Notes under the pieces: generated by a model
Told to the model about the DNA's origin: nothing
The model's database searches: none
Seen by the model: only the letters and a program-made list of their open reading frames with translations
Program-made: the position numbers and the translations under genes
Shown here: piece after piece, positions 41,406 to 49,684 of the stretch
Numbering within the stretch: position 1 is the first letter of the stretch
How the letters are laid out: every line of letters starts with the position of its first letter
Assembly: GCA_045128735.1 (NCBI GenBank)
Contig: JBGVRT010000052.1
Coordinates: 135,879-199,878, forward strand
Source: RGIG8775 sp045128735
GTDB lineage: Bacteria; Bacillota; Clostridia; Oscillospirales; CAG-272
Length of the DNA: 64,000 nt
Reading direction: 5' to 3'

Positions 41406-42256
41406 TCGTCGTCACCTCCTTCGGCCGCGTACATTTCGCGGAGCTTGTTCAGCATCCCGCTCGTGCCGGTTGCCGGCTGAGCAGCTGCTCCGGACGTCTC
41501 GACGGGCTCGTCGTCCCATCTGCCTTGGTTCAGCCACGTGAGCGGGTTCGGTATGAAGCGGCCACCCTCTCGCTGCCACTGCTCGGACGCCTTCTGCTTT
41601 GTCAGCGTCTCCATGATCTGAGTGAACAGCTCGGTGGTGGGCTTCAGCTTCATCCATGCCTTCTGGCATCCTGCTTTTCCGACCTTCTTCGGGTATGCCT
41701 TCCAGAACTCGGCGAAGCGTCTCTCCTGAAGGGGCGGCTCGCCGGCCGGTTGGTGCGGTTCTGTCCGGTCAGGTTCGGTACTGTCGGTGTTGTTGGTTTG
41801 GTTGGTACGGTTGGTAGGGTTGGTTACGAAAGAAGCGCTCGGAGTTTCGTCGCTTTCCTCGTCGTTTCCGTCGGAACTCCGACGGATAGACGAAGGAACA
41901 CCAGCGGCTTCTGCCGCGGCTCGCTTTCTGGCGCGGTCTTTCGCGCGTCTTTCCAGTAATTTGCCGGCGTACTCGGCCCAGTCGTGAATGACGAGGCCGT
42001 CGTCGGTGTCGTCTATGTAGCCAGAGGAGAGCAGCGCCTCGACGAGCTGATCAGCATCGCCTTCCCACTGCATCGCGTCGGCTATGTCCTCGGCGTCGTA
42101 TTTGTCGAGGACTCCGTCCTGAGCGAAGTCGAGAGCCCACCACCAGAGGTAGTGCAGATGTCCGACTGCTGCCGGAAGGCTCACGCCGAGCAGGCGGGCC
42201 AGCTTTTTCGTCTTAGGATGCCGGCCGACTTCCTGATGGCTTTCGATCCATGCCAT
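41402..42256 (-). CDS. Replisome organizer/DnaD-like initiation protein
   Basis: Residues 1-115 form a winged-helix domain (RHPKTKKLARLLGVSLPAAVGHLHYLWWWALDFAQDG). A Thr-Asn-rich linker follows, then a C-terminal domain (FAEFWKAYPKKVGKAGCQKAWMKLKP) common in phage replisome organizers. It probably binds the phage origin, which may lie within or near the gene. Confidence 0.82.
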   Translation of the reverse strand: MAWIESHQEVGRHPKTKKLARLLGVSLPAAVGHLHYLWWWALDFAQDGVLDKYDAEDIADAMQWEGDADQLVEALLSSGYIDDTDDGLVIHDWAEYAGKLLERRAKDRARKRAAAEAAGVPSSIRRSSDGNDEESDETPSASFVTNPTNRTNQTNNTDSTEPDRTEPHQPAGEPPLQERRFAEFWKAYPKKVGKAGCQKAWMKLKPTTELFTQIMETLTKQKASEQWQREGGRFIPNPLTWLNQGRWDDEPVETSGAAAQPATGTSGMLNKLREMYAAEGGDDE

Positions 42257-42274
42257 GGTGGCACCTCCTCTCGC

Positions 42275-42694
42275 TTAAAACGGCAGATCCCCGTCGTTCG
42301 GTATCTCCACGAAGTCACCGGCGCCAGTGTCCGGTGCTGCATAGCTCTGACCGTCAGAGCTCTGGTCGTTGTCTTTCTTGCTGTCCGCGAAGAACACGGA
42401 GTCCACGCGGAGCTCTGTGACCTTGTGCGTGACGTCGTTCTTGTCCTTGTAGGTTCTGGGCTTCGGACGTCCCTCCACGATGACCATGCGGCCCTTCGTG
42501 AGGTATTTGCTCACGAACTCAGCGCGAGGGCCCCATGCGACGCAGTCGATGAAGTCCGTGGCGCGGGATCCGTCCTCGCGTTTGATGTCCTCGTCTGAGG
42601 CGATGGTGAAGCTACACACCGGCGTGCCGCCGGGCGTCATCTTCAGTTCCGGGTGGGCCGTCAGGCGGCCCTGAGTGATCTGTTTATTCAGCAT
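42275..42694 (-). CDS. ssb: Single-stranded DNA-binding protein
   Basis: This 139-residue SSB has an OB fold (NKQITQGRLTAHPELKMTPGGTPVCSFTIA, DFIDCVAWGPRAEFVSKYLTKG) and the acidic tip DGDLPF that recruits partners. It overlaps the ERF gene by 11 bases. Confidence 0.95.
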   Translation of the reverse strand: MLNKQITQGRLTAHPELKMTPGGTPVCSFTIASDEDIKREDGSRATDFIDCVAWGPRAEFVSKYLTKGRMVIVEGRPKPRTYKDKNDVTHKVTELRVDSVFFADSKKDNDQSSDGQSYAAPDTGAGDFVEIPNDGDLPF

Positions 42695-43550
42695 CTTGCT
42701 GTTCCTCCTTCTTCTTGGCCGCTGCTGCGTCGAGGGACGCGCAGATCTCGTCGTACTGTGCGCGAGTCAGGTCGGCCGGGTTGTCGTGGTTGTACTTCTC
42801 GCGGATCCGGTTGTCGGTCGCTTCTTTGGTCATGCCGCAGGCCTCGGCTTTCTTATAGAGCCGGTTGAGCTGGGCATCTGAGAGTCCGGTGCCTCTCTGA
42901 GAGCTCTGTGAGCCGTTTCTGGCGCTTTGCTGTCTCGGTTGTCCGTTTCCTCCGCCTTGCGGCTGCGGCGCGTTCTGGCGGCCATTCTGGCCCGCAGGAG
43001 GGGCGTCAGAGCTGTGGTCACTGTTGTCTGGATCGTCCTCGCCTTGGTCGATGTTGAATTTCTCGAACAGATAATACTTCAGGCAGTACGTCCACGCGGA
43101 TCCCTTCGCCTTGTCCGGGCCGCCGTCGTTGGTTCCGAGAGCGTGGAGGGTGATCTCCAGCGTCTCCTCCGGGTTGTCGACGTTGATCCAGCGGAGAGTG
43201 ATGTCTGCCTCGTACACCCAGACGACGCGGTCGCCGTTCTTGGTGCGCTGGATGAAGCTGTCGTAGAACTTGGCGTCGCCGTTGTCATAGTGCCGGGTGG
43301 CCTCCTCCTTGACGATGTCCCAGTCGACGCCCCACTCGTTCATGGCCGGCGCCAGAAGTTCATAAACGTCGAAGATCTTGGCGAACTTATACTTGACGCC
43401 GTCGCTGTGCTGCTTCTTGATGATCTCCGGGCAGGCACGTCTGAGCTCGACGAACTTCTGGGCGAGGTTCATGCTCTTGACGTCCTTCTTCGGAGCGGTT
43501 GCTTTCTTTTCCTCTGCCGGCTCTGCTGCCGGCGTTTTTGTTGCTGCCAT
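42684..43550 (-). CDS. ERF-family single-strand annealing protein
   Basis: The 288-residue protein has the ERF core (KFVELRRACPEIIKKQHSDGVKYKFAKIFDVYELLAPAM, GTNDGGPDKAKGSAWTYCLKYYL), a Gln/Gly-rich linker and a C-terminal helical domain. It anneals complementary strands in recombination-dependent replication, beside SSB and the Gam-like protein. Confidence 0.9.
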   Translation of the reverse strand: MAATKTPAAEPAEEKKATAPKKDVKSMNLAQKFVELRRACPEIIKKQHSDGVKYKFAKIFDVYELLAPAMNEWGVDWDIVKEEATRHYDNGDAKFYDSFIQRTKNGDRVVWVYEADITLRWINVDNPEETLEITLHALGTNDGGPDKAKGSAWTYCLKYYLFEKFNIDQGEDDPDNSDHSSDAPPAGQNGRQNAPQPQGGGNGQPRQQSARNGSQSSQRGTGLSDAQLNRLYKKAEACGMTKEATDNRIREKYNHDNPADLTRAQYDEICASLDAAAAKKKEEQQDAE

Positions 43551-43563
43551 GTCTGTCCTCCTC

Positions 43564-44355
43564 TCAGAACTTCACCGAGAACGCCGCAGGCACCTCGACG
43601 ACGTCAATGCCTTCGATGATCTCGCCGGTGTCGGGCATCATCGCGACCGTGCCGACCATTTCGATCTGCTTCTTCAGCTCTCCCCACATGGCCTTGGTCT
43701 CGACTTTGATCAGATCCTCGCGGCCGGCAGCTCTGAGCCACGCCACGAGCTTCTCGTCGTCGGGCTGGAGCTTGATCCCGGCCGGCTTCTTGACGAGCTG
43801 GCCGTTCAAGAGTCGGTAGGACTCGGTGCCGGTCTTGGTTTTCTTGTGTGGTACGGTCTCGAAGAACTCAGCGAGCATCGAGGTCAGGAAGCTGGTGTTC
43901 TGCTCGTAGCGGCGGTCGGCCTTCGTGATCTGATCGGTCAGGCGAGCGATCTCCTGCTGAGCGAGGGCGACGATGCGGTCGTGCTCGTCTTTTTCGAGCT
44001 TGATCTTCTTCAGAGCCCAGTCGGCACATCCGTCGTCCGTGATCCTCCAGCGCTGGCTCTGCTGCTCCTCGCCGGGATCCACGTCGCCGGGAAGGACGAG
44101 GTCGTCGATCGAGTCGAGACTGAGAGCTTCGCCTTCAGGTTCGGGCGGTTCGACCGCGGGATCCTGCGCCTCGGTTTCTGCTGCGGCGTCTGTCTGCCCC
44201 TCTGTGGGCTCTGTATTTGCCGTTTTGCTGGGTGCTTCTTCTGCGGGGTATTCTCGCCCGCCTTCGGCCGTTTCGACGCTCTGTGCGTCATTCTGGGCCG
44301 CCTGCGCGGCCTTCTTTGCTTCTTCAGCTGCTTCGGTTTTCTTTTTGGTTGCCAT
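43564..44355 (-). CDS. Gam/Gp157-like nuclease-inhibitor family protein
   Basis: The N-terminal 90 residues are low-complexity and acidic. The C-terminal 170 have a coiled coil (KKIKLEKDEHDRIVALAQQEIARLTDQITKADRR) followed by RLLNGQLVKKP, as in host-nuclease-inhibitor proteins that shield DNA ends. A 22-base stretch near its start is duplicated in the holin-like gene at 6744-6765. Confidence 0.78.
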   Translation of the reverse strand: MATKKKTEAAEEAKKAAQAAQNDAQSVETAEGGREYPAEEAPSKTANTEPTEGQTDAAAETEAQDPAVEPPEPEGEALSLDSIDDLVLPGDVDPGEEQQSQRWRITDDGCADWALKKIKLEKDEHDRIVALAQQEIARLTDQITKADRRYEQNTSFLTSMLAEFFETVPHKKTKTGTESYRLLNGQLVKKPAGIKLQPDDEKLVAWLRAAGREDLIKVETKAMWGELKKQIEMVGTVAMMPDTGEIIEGIDVVEVPAAFSVKF

Positions 44356-44356
44356 G

Positions 44357-44992
44357 TTATTCTGCCTCCTTGAAAAATTTGTGGTTTGCTATCTCGATCA
44401 CGAACGTCTGAGACTCGTGGAACTCGCTCTTGACGATCGCGGGGTTGTAGAAGTAGATGATCGGCTCCTCGGTGATGCCTTCACCTCGGTCGAACACGGC
44501 CGCCACTGCCTCGCGGACGCTGCGGGTGGGCTCGACTCGTGCGCTGGTGTACTTGTATTTCTTGATCGCCTGCTCCGGGGTGATATCATCCTTCAGGCAG
44601 GCGTTCAGGATGCACTGCGCGACGGCCACCTGCCCGTCGTAGGGTTCGCCGCGTGACTCAGCTGAGACGACCTGCTCGATCAGTGTGCGCTGCTCTGGAG
44701 TCAGAGCGAAGAACACGGCAGGCATCTGAGGCGTCTCTGTGGCCTCGTTTTTGCCCGTTCCCGGCGTTTGCGTGAGTTGGCCGGCTGTTTGTCCCGGTGT
44801 GGAGATCGCGGGCTTCTGGGCGTCTCTGGCGCCGCTCACGGCGAGCGTGATCGCCATGATGACCAGAACGATCACCGCGAGGGCGATGGCTGCGAAGATG
44901 CAGCGATTGATGATGTAGGGCTTGATCCTGCGGCGGCGTCTCTTATAGGCCGGACGGGCCGAGGGTGTGGTTCTTACGTTTGCAGTCTGCAT
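44357..44992 (-). CDS. Membrane-anchored SleB-type cell wall hydrolase
   Basis: The 211-residue protein has a basic N-terminus, one transmembrane helix (residues about 32-53), a Thr-rich linker and a SleB-like hydrolase domain (LIEQVVSAESRGEPYDGQVAVAQCILNACL, with the catalytic glutamate). It would act outside the membrane on peptidoglycan. Its place among early recombination genes is odd. Confidence 0.82.
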   Translation of the reverse strand: MQTANVRTTPSARPAYKRRRRRIKPYIINRCIFAAIALAVIVLVIMAITLAVSGARDAQKPAISTPGQTAGQLTQTPGTGKNEATETPQMPAVFFALTPEQRTLIEQVVSAESRGEPYDGQVAVAQCILNACLKDDITPEQAIKKYKYTSARVEPTRSVREAVAAVFDRGEGITEEPIIYFYNPAIVKSEFHESQTFVIEIANHKFFKEAE

Positions 44993-44994
44993 GT

Positions 44995-45723
44995 TTACCT
45001 CCTATTTTTGACCAGCGCCGGGAGCGTCAGGTGCTCCGGTCGCCTGAACTTTGTGAAGTCCTGCGCGTGGTATGTGATGCCGGCGATCTTCTCGCCGCTG
45101 ATCCCGTACTTCTGGTTGTAGCCGAACACGTTGACGTAGGTGTGGAGATCCTCGCGTTCCGCGTCCATGGCCTTCAGCACTTCGAGCAGGGCGCAGGTGT
45201 CGTCGATCGCTCGGTGGCTGTTCTTGACCTTGTTTTCGAGCTTGTAGTGGGTGATCGCCGCCTCCAGTTTGTGAGGGTACGGCGCCCGGTCTTTGTAGAC
45301 CGTCAGAGTGTCGAGAAAGGCGAGCTCCACGCCGAGCCGGTGCCCTCTGAGGAGCTGCCTGACGAATAGCAGGTCGAACTGCGCGTTGTGAGCTGCGAGG
45401 AGCACCCGGCGGCAGAGGTCAGGGCGTCCGGTGATCAGCTGATGGAAGCGGGCGGCCACGTCGGCCTCTGCCTTGCCTTCTTCCTGAAGCATCGCGTCGG
45501 TGATGTGGGTGAGCTCGACGATCTTCGGATCCAGAAGCTCGCCCTCCGGGAGCTTGATGAAGTCGTCCATGCTGTCGGCGATCCTCGGCAGGCCGCTCCC
45601 GGCTGCTTCGACTCGGATGGCCGCGAGCTCGATGATCTGGTTCTTTTCTGCGTCGAGGCCGCTGGTCTCGGTGTCGAAGATCACGACCGCGTCGTAGGTT
45701 CTGAGGAGTGTCTGGAGGTTCAT
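44995..45723 (-). CDS. DnaQ-like 3'-5' exonuclease
   Basis: This 242-residue protein has DEDDh motifs: IFDTETSGLD, AAHNAQFDLLF and HRAIDDTCAL. It starts inside the stop of the VR2 target gene (ATGA). It may proofread phage replication or trim ends for recombination. Confidence 0.92.
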   Translation of the reverse strand: MNLQTLLRTYDAVVIFDTETSGLDAEKNQIIELAAIRVEAAGSGLPRIADSMDDFIKLPEGELLDPKIVELTHITDAMLQEEGKAEADVAARFHQLITGRPDLCRRVLLAAHNAQFDLLFVRQLLRGHRLGVELAFLDTLTVYKDRAPYPHKLEAAITHYKLENKVKNSHRAIDDTCALLEVLKAMDAEREDLHTYVNVFGYNQKYGISGEKIAGITYHAQDFTKFRRPEHLTLPALVKNRR

Positions 45724-46697
45724 GCTTCAGCGCCCTCCTCCAGAGTGTCAGAGTCGCAGATTTCAGAGAACCTGACAAAAGCGGGACGGAAGCCGATGTG
45801 CGTGCCGCAGTACGAGCGCGGATTGCTGCCATACGCACAGAACACCCCGGCGCCGCCACCGCTGTTCCAGTCGCCCCCGCGACACACGAGGCGCTCACCA
45901 TCGGTATCTACCCAGAAGAAGTCGTCACCGATCTGGCTGACGTCGTCCGGGAAGATCGCCAGCTGCTTCAGGATCTCAGGAACGTCGCACTCGGCGATCA
46001 GATCCTTGAAGGAGCAGCCGTCCCAGTCCTTCTCGATCTCGTCCTCGGTGGTCAGGGCGATGTGGTCGTCGCAGATCTTGAACTTCACGGGCTTGCCTTC
46101 AGAGAGAACTGAGGCCCATGCGGAGCTCTGAGGACTCTGATCAGCGCCGCCTGCTGCGTCGTTGTCGGGGATGATCTGGATCGCGCCGTCCATATAGCGG
46201 AGGCCTCCGATCCACTCGAACTGGTTGCCGGTGAGGTCGTGCACACCTTCAGCTGTGTGGGTGTGCGTCCACGTTACGGGGCCGGAGCCGGTGAGCGTCA
46301 TGCCGCCGTCGATCTTGATGCCTTCCTCGTTCTGGTCGGCGTGATACTTGCCGGCGTTCGTGTTGCCGTGGGGCTGTGTGCCGTTCTTCAGACTGATCAG
46401 AGCGAGCGCAGCCCACTCGGCAGCTGTGAGAAGGTGCCAGCCCTCTCCCTTGGCCTCGCAGAAGCGGCGAGCCTCGTCGAAGTTCAGACGGCCGGCAGGC
46501 TTCTGGAAGGGCAGCGAGTACGGCAGGCCCTCGATCATGGTCGCGGGGTATTTGCCGACGCAGAGCTCTGAGATCCTGCGGCCCTTGACCGTCAGGACGG
46601 GGTGGTTCTTTCCGAGCAGTTCCTCCAGCTCGGCGGCCGTGTAGGTCACGACGATGTCGGGGCGGCCGTGTTTGTCAAAGATGATTTCGTTCTTCAT
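45720..46697 (-). CDS. DGR target protein 2 (formylglycine-enzyme/C-type-lectin fold), early-operon copy
   Basis: The 325-residue protein has the same FGE-type lectin domain as target 1 (WHLLTAAEWAALALISLKNGTQPHGN, VHDLTGNQFEWIGG, RGGDW...GFRPAF), with a shorter N-terminus and no signal peptide. VR2 covers residues about 268-306. A further 19 residues (RFSEICDSDTLEEGAEA-type tail) follow. It is embedded in the early operon by ATGA overlaps on both sides. Its role is unknown; it is unlikely to be a conventional tail-fibre gene by position. Confidence 0.88.
   Translation of the reverse strand: MKNEIIFDKHGRPDIVVTYTAAELEELLGKNHPVLTVKGRRISELCVGKYPATMIEGLPYSLPFQKPAGRLNFDEARRFCEAKGEGWHLLTAAEWAALALISLKNGTQPHGNTNAGKYHADQNEEGIKIDGGMTLTGSGPVTWTHTHTAEGVHDLTGNQFEWIGGLRYMDGAIQIIPDNDAAGGADQSPQSSAWASVLSEGKPVKFKICDDHIALTTEDEIEKDWDGCSFKDLIAECDVPEILKQLAIFPDDVSQIGDDFFWVDTDGERLVCRGGDWNSGGGAGVFCAYGSNPRSYCGTHIGFRPAFVRFSEICDSDTLEEGAEA
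45746..45769 (-). repeat. Post-VR element shared by both DGR targets (copy 2)
   Basis: A 24-base segment starting ten bases beyond VR2 matches 20 of 24 bases at 11583-11606, downstream of VR1. Here it is coding, whereas after VR1 it lies past the stop codon. A cis role in homing, or common ancestry of the two targets, could explain it. Confidence 0.6.
45779..45894 (-). repeat. Variable repeat 2 (VR2), remote target
   Basis: VR2 aligns with the TR over 116 bases without gaps and differs at 13 sites, all adenines of the TR sense strand. It shares the CCCGCTTTT 3' extension with VR1. Three template tyrosine codons are all changed to cysteine. Confidence 0.95.
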
Positions 46698-46864
46698 GCT
46701 TTTGCACTCCTTTGTGTATTTTTTCTGGCTTCCTGCCAGTTTTTGAACTCTTGGACGATCGCCGGATCCTCGAAGGCCTTCCGGACGATACTGAGAAGCG
46801 GGGCGGCCAGCTGCTCGCGCTGCCGCTGTGGTATGTACTCTGGTTTTACTTTTGGGCCTTGCAT
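46694..46864 (-). CDS. Small protein coupled to DGR target 2 (56 residues)
   Basis: ATG 46864 follows AAAGGAGGG. The protein is probably helical (PEYIPQRQREQLAAPLLSIVRKAFEDPAIVQEFKNW). Its stop overlaps the VR2 target start (ATGA), so it could assist folding or expression of that protein. No family recognised. Confidence 0.65.
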   Translation of the reverse strand: MQGPKVKPEYIPQRQREQLAAPLLSIVRKAFEDPAIVQEFKNWQEARKNTQRSAKA

Positions 46865-46877
46865 GTCGTCCCTCCTT

Positions 46878-46898
46878 TTGTGACGCCGTCGTCGTTTA
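46878..46898. promoter_or_regulatory. Palindromic motif before the target-2 operon segment
   Basis: TGTGACGCCGTCGTCGTTTA here resembles TGTGACGACGCTGTCGTCGTTTA at 49685-49707 before the first early gene. Both are dyads. They may be operators for the small HTH protein encoded alongside. Confidence 0.4.
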
Positions 46899-47114
46899 AG
46901 CAACATACTCGGCAAAAAAAATAGACGAGTCGAAGCCGAAGGCCTCGCAGATGGCCTTGATCTCTGATAGATAGAAGTCGGAGCCGCCGCTGATCTTCAG
47001 CGAGAGGGTGCTCTCGGTCACGTTGATGACCTCGGCCACGTCCTTCAGTGTCAGGCCCTTGCCCGCGATCGCGTTCTTGAAGGCGGTGTAGGGTGCGTGT
47101 TTTCTGCTGCTCAT
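46896..47114 (-). CDS. Small XRE-type helix-turn-helix protein (Cro-like)
   Basis: ATG 47114 with AAAGGAGG upstream gives 72 residues. The HTH is LTLKDVAEVINVTESTLSLKISG. It probably binds early operators and opposes the repressor encoded at 49834. Confidence 0.82.
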   Translation of the reverse strand: MSSRKHAPYTAFKNAIAGKGLTLKDVAEVINVTESTLSLKISGGSDFYLSEIKAICEAFGFDSSIFFAEYVA

Positions 47115-47128
47115 GTCTGTGTCCTCCT

Positions 47129-47455
47129 TTATTCGTTGTTTGCGGGTTTGCCGGTCGTGAGCCATGCCAGCCAGCAGTCCCGGCAGTTTGTTGTGTGACA
47201 GTGAACGGGATCGCACTCCGATGTGAACGGAGGGCAGGCGCCGCTCAGAAGCTCGGCCAGCTCGCCGGCCGTGATGTCTGGCTGCTTGACGATTTGGATC
47301 CCCGGTACCGGGGCGCCGATCTTGCACGTGGTCGGTGCCAGAACTTCCTCGACCACTCGCTCCATCGCTCTGACGAAGGCCTTGCGCGGGATAGAGTTGC
47401 GATACTTGTCGAGCGTCTCGCTCATGATCCTCGTGACGTCGTTGGTCTTGTTCAT
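47129..47455 (-). CDS. Phage early protein with C-terminal cysteine cluster
   Basis: ATG 47455 follows AAAAGGAGG. The 108-residue protein has a helical N-terminus and CPPFTSECDPVHCHTTNCRDCWLAWL near the end, likely a zinc site. Function unknown. Confidence 0.65.
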   Translation of the reverse strand: MNKTNDVTRIMSETLDKYRNSIPRKAFVRAMERVVEEVLAPTTCKIGAPVPGIQIVKQPDITAGELAELLSGACPPFTSECDPVHCHTTNCRDCWLAWLTTGKPANNE

Positions 47456-47787
47456 GCTTTTCCTCCTTTTTCCCATAGATCCGGGAACAGCTTTTTGAAC
47501 TCTTGGAAGCTCACCGGGATGTCTGTCAGCTCGTCCGCCGCATCCTCGTCCGGGTGCCAGATGCCGCAGAACACGATCGTGCCGGAGAGTTTCCTGCTGC
47601 ACACTTCGCAGCACTCCGGGAGCTTGCTCTGGTTCTTGTTTATCAGGATGACGAGATCGGAGGAGATCAGGATCTCGTCGACTTCTCCGCTGACTGTCGC
47701 TTGCAGGTTTCTCGGTGAGTCTGAGATGGCGACGTGCCGCGGGTTCTTTCCGGGTTCTTTGATGATGACGCTGATCTTCTTGCTCAT
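47452..47787 (-). CDS. DUF3846-like phage protein
   Basis: From ATG 47787 (GGGAGG ten bases upstream; ATG 47796 possible) the 111 residues begin ISVIIKEPGKNPRHVAISDSPRNLQATVSG, resembling DUF3846. C-terminal cysteines (CCEVCSRK, FCGIWH) suggest a metal site. Function unknown. Confidence 0.65.
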   Translation of the reverse strand: MSKKISVIIKEPGKNPRHVAISDSPRNLQATVSGEVDEILISSDLVILINKNQSKLPECCEVCSRKLSGTIVFCGIWHPDEDAADELTDIPVSFQEFKKLFPDLWEKGGKA

Positions 47788-47792
47788 GTGGT

Positions 47793-48221
47793 TCATTCCT
47801 CCCTTTTTCTTTCCTCGAAGGCCTTCAGCCAGAGCTGGCCCTCGTCCTCGATGCGGAACGTCTTGCGCTCCGGGTTGTTCTCGTAGATCATTTTCTTGCA
47901 CGCCGGGCACTCGTGCCACTCCCTCGTCGGCTGCGTGCTGCTCAGGGTGATGGTGCCGCAGTTGCGGCAGTAGAGGCCGTACATGCTGATCTCTTTCTTC
48001 GGTGTGTAGCGCCCCAGCTGGCGCTCGAACTCCTCCAGCTCCTCCAGCTCAGCTTCGCGAGCTTCGAGGGCTTGCTCTTGGCGTCTGTACGGGCTGCCCA
48101 TTCCCCAGAAGCTCTCGGTGTCGTTCATTTTGTGCCGCCAGTATTTGATCTCTTTCTCCAGCTGCTCTTTGCGGGCTTTGAGGATGCCGCGGACTCTTTC
48201 GGTGATGCTTTGCCTTTTCAT
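47793..48221 (-). CDS. Coiled-coil protein with zinc ribbon
   Basis: The 142-residue protein has a basic coiled coil (ILKARKEQLEKEIKYWRHKM) and a ribbon (YCRNCGTITL, CPACKKMIY). The pairing suggests nucleic-acid binding. No family assigned. Confidence 0.65.
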   Translation of the reverse strand: MKRQSITERVRGILKARKEQLEKEIKYWRHKMNDTESFWGMGSPYRRQEQALEAREAELEELEEFERQLGRYTPKKEISMYGLYCRNCGTITLSSTQPTREWHECPACKKMIYENNPERKTFRIEDEGQLWLKAFEERKREE

Positions 48222-48231
48222 GGTTTCCTCC

Positions 48232-48633
48232 TTATCCGTAGACCACTTCGCCGAACAGCGACAGCTGAAGAATTTCGTCGACGTCGTCCGTGATGTTGTA
48301 GCTGCGAGAGATCGCTGCGCCGATGCCCTTCAGGATCATCGGAAGCGCGAGCTCCCAGCGTTCGTCCTCGTCCTCGATGTCGTAGAGGACAATCGTCTTG
48401 CCTTCGAGGAGCAGCTGCGTCGCGTACTGTGAAGCAGGAAGATCTTCCGGTTCGTTGTCCCATTCCGGTGTGGTGTTGTCGAGGCCGCACCAGTACGAGC
48501 TGGCGCCCTCCAGAGAGCTGACGATGATGTTCTCGATTTCCTCGGCCGTGATCGTCGCCTCGATCGAGAACTCCATAGCTTTGGCTTCCTTTGTGAGCAC
48601 GTGCGTGAACTCGTTTTTCTTGTAGTAGGTCAT
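48232..48633 (-). CDS. Phage early protein of unknown function (133 residues)
   Basis: ATG 48633 follows AAGGAG. The acidic alpha-beta protein includes FSIEATITAEEIENIIVSSLEGASSYWCGL, a pattern common in phage early proteins. Function unknown. Confidence 0.65.
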   Translation of the reverse strand: MTYYKKNEFTHVLTKEAKAMEFSIEATITAEEIENIIVSSLEGASSYWCGLDNTTPEWDNEPEDLPASQYATQLLLEGKTIVLYDIEDEDERWELALPMILKGIGAAISRSYNITDDVDEILQLSLFGEVVYG

Positions 48634-48687
48634 GATGTTTCTCCTTTTCTGCCCCGGACTGACCGCCGGGGCTCGGTTTTGGTTCAT

Positions 48688-49059
48688 TTATAGGTGGATC
48701 TTCACGCCGGCCAGAACGTCGACGACAGTCGTGCCTTCTCCGAAGGTGCTCCGCATTTCTTCCAGCTCGACCTCTGTGGGGCCTTTGTAGTTTCTTCTGT
48801 ACTCAGCCAGCTCCTCGGCCACCTGAGCGTCGCGGGCCGCCCTCGTCGCCTCGCGGGAGAAGGGGAAGCCGGCGAACTCCAGCTTCTCGCAGAAGTCGTC
48901 CATCAGGTAGCCGCCGTTCGATTTCCACGAGATCGCACCGTTCTCGTCGACGGTTGCGTCTCTGGCCGCGCTTTCGACCGCGGCCTTCAGCTCCTTCTCT
49001 GCGTTCTGCTGCCAGTATGCTCCGAGCAGCCCGGTGATTTCTTGTTGGAAGCGTGTCAT
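48688..49059 (-). CDS. Phage early protein of unknown function (123 residues)
   Basis: The acidic helical protein reads EITGLLGAYWQQNAEKELKAAVESAARDA at the front and VVDVLAGVKIHL at the end. No domain recognised. Confidence 0.6.
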   Translation of the reverse strand: MTRFQQEITGLLGAYWQQNAEKELKAAVESAARDATVDENGAISWKSNGGYLMDDFCEKLEFAGFPFSREATRAARDAQVAEELAEYRRNYKGPTEVELEEMRSTFGEGTTVVDVLAGVKIHL

Positions 49060-49072
49060 GCTTTTCTCCTCC

Positions 49073-49657
49073 TTAGTGAATATACTGGCGAAGCTCGCCG
49101 TTGATCAGTTCGTAGCTCATGAGGCCGCAGTCGAAGCGGATGTAGTTCCAGTCGGTTGCGTTGTAGAGAGGGGTGCGCTTCTGTTCGCCGATCTGACGAA
49201 GTACGCGGTGGCGGTTTACTTCATACACCGGAACAGCGTGCAGGATCTTGACCTTCTCAGCTGCGAAGCCGTACCAGTCATAGAGGAGAGCCTTCGCTTT
49301 GTCGTCGGCCAGCTCCTCGGTGCCGCCGGCGCCGGCGAGTTTTTCATAGTCGGCCTGCGCGACGTTGTCGGTGTCCTCGTGGAGCTTCCACTCCTGCTCG
49401 GCTTCGAGCTTCTTGGCGAGCTCAGCGTTCTGCTTTTCGAGCTCTCGGATCGTGCTGTTCACTTTGAGCTGGATCTCGCGGTCAGCTTCGTCGACCGTTC
49501 TCGCGATCCTGCTGGCGAGGTTGTCGCGGTTCTCGACGTAGGCCTTGCAGAACTCAGCCTTGTCGCCGTCGAAGTTCATGTATGCGTGCTCGATCGCCTT
49601 GTAGAGGTCGGTGGTCGGGTGGAAGCCGGTCAGCTGTTCAAATTCGTGGATCATCAT
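49073..49657 (-). CDS. First early-operon protein, coiled-coil, unknown function
   Basis: The 194-residue protein has a central coiled coil (STIRELEKQNAELAKKLEAEQEWKL) between globular ends. It is the first gene leftward from the immunity promoter. Function unknown. Confidence 0.65.
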   Translation of the reverse strand: MMIHEFEQLTGFHPTTDLYKAIEHAYMNFDGDKAEFCKAYVENRDNLASRIARTVDEADREIQLKVNSTIRELEKQNAELAKKLEAEQEWKLHEDTDNVAQADYEKLAGAGGTEELADDKAKALLYDWYGFAAEKVKILHAVPVYEVNRHRVLRQIGEQKRTPLYNATDWNYIRFDCGLMSYELINGELRQYIH

Positions 49658-49684
49658 GTTTTTGTCCTCTTTTCTTCGTCTTAT

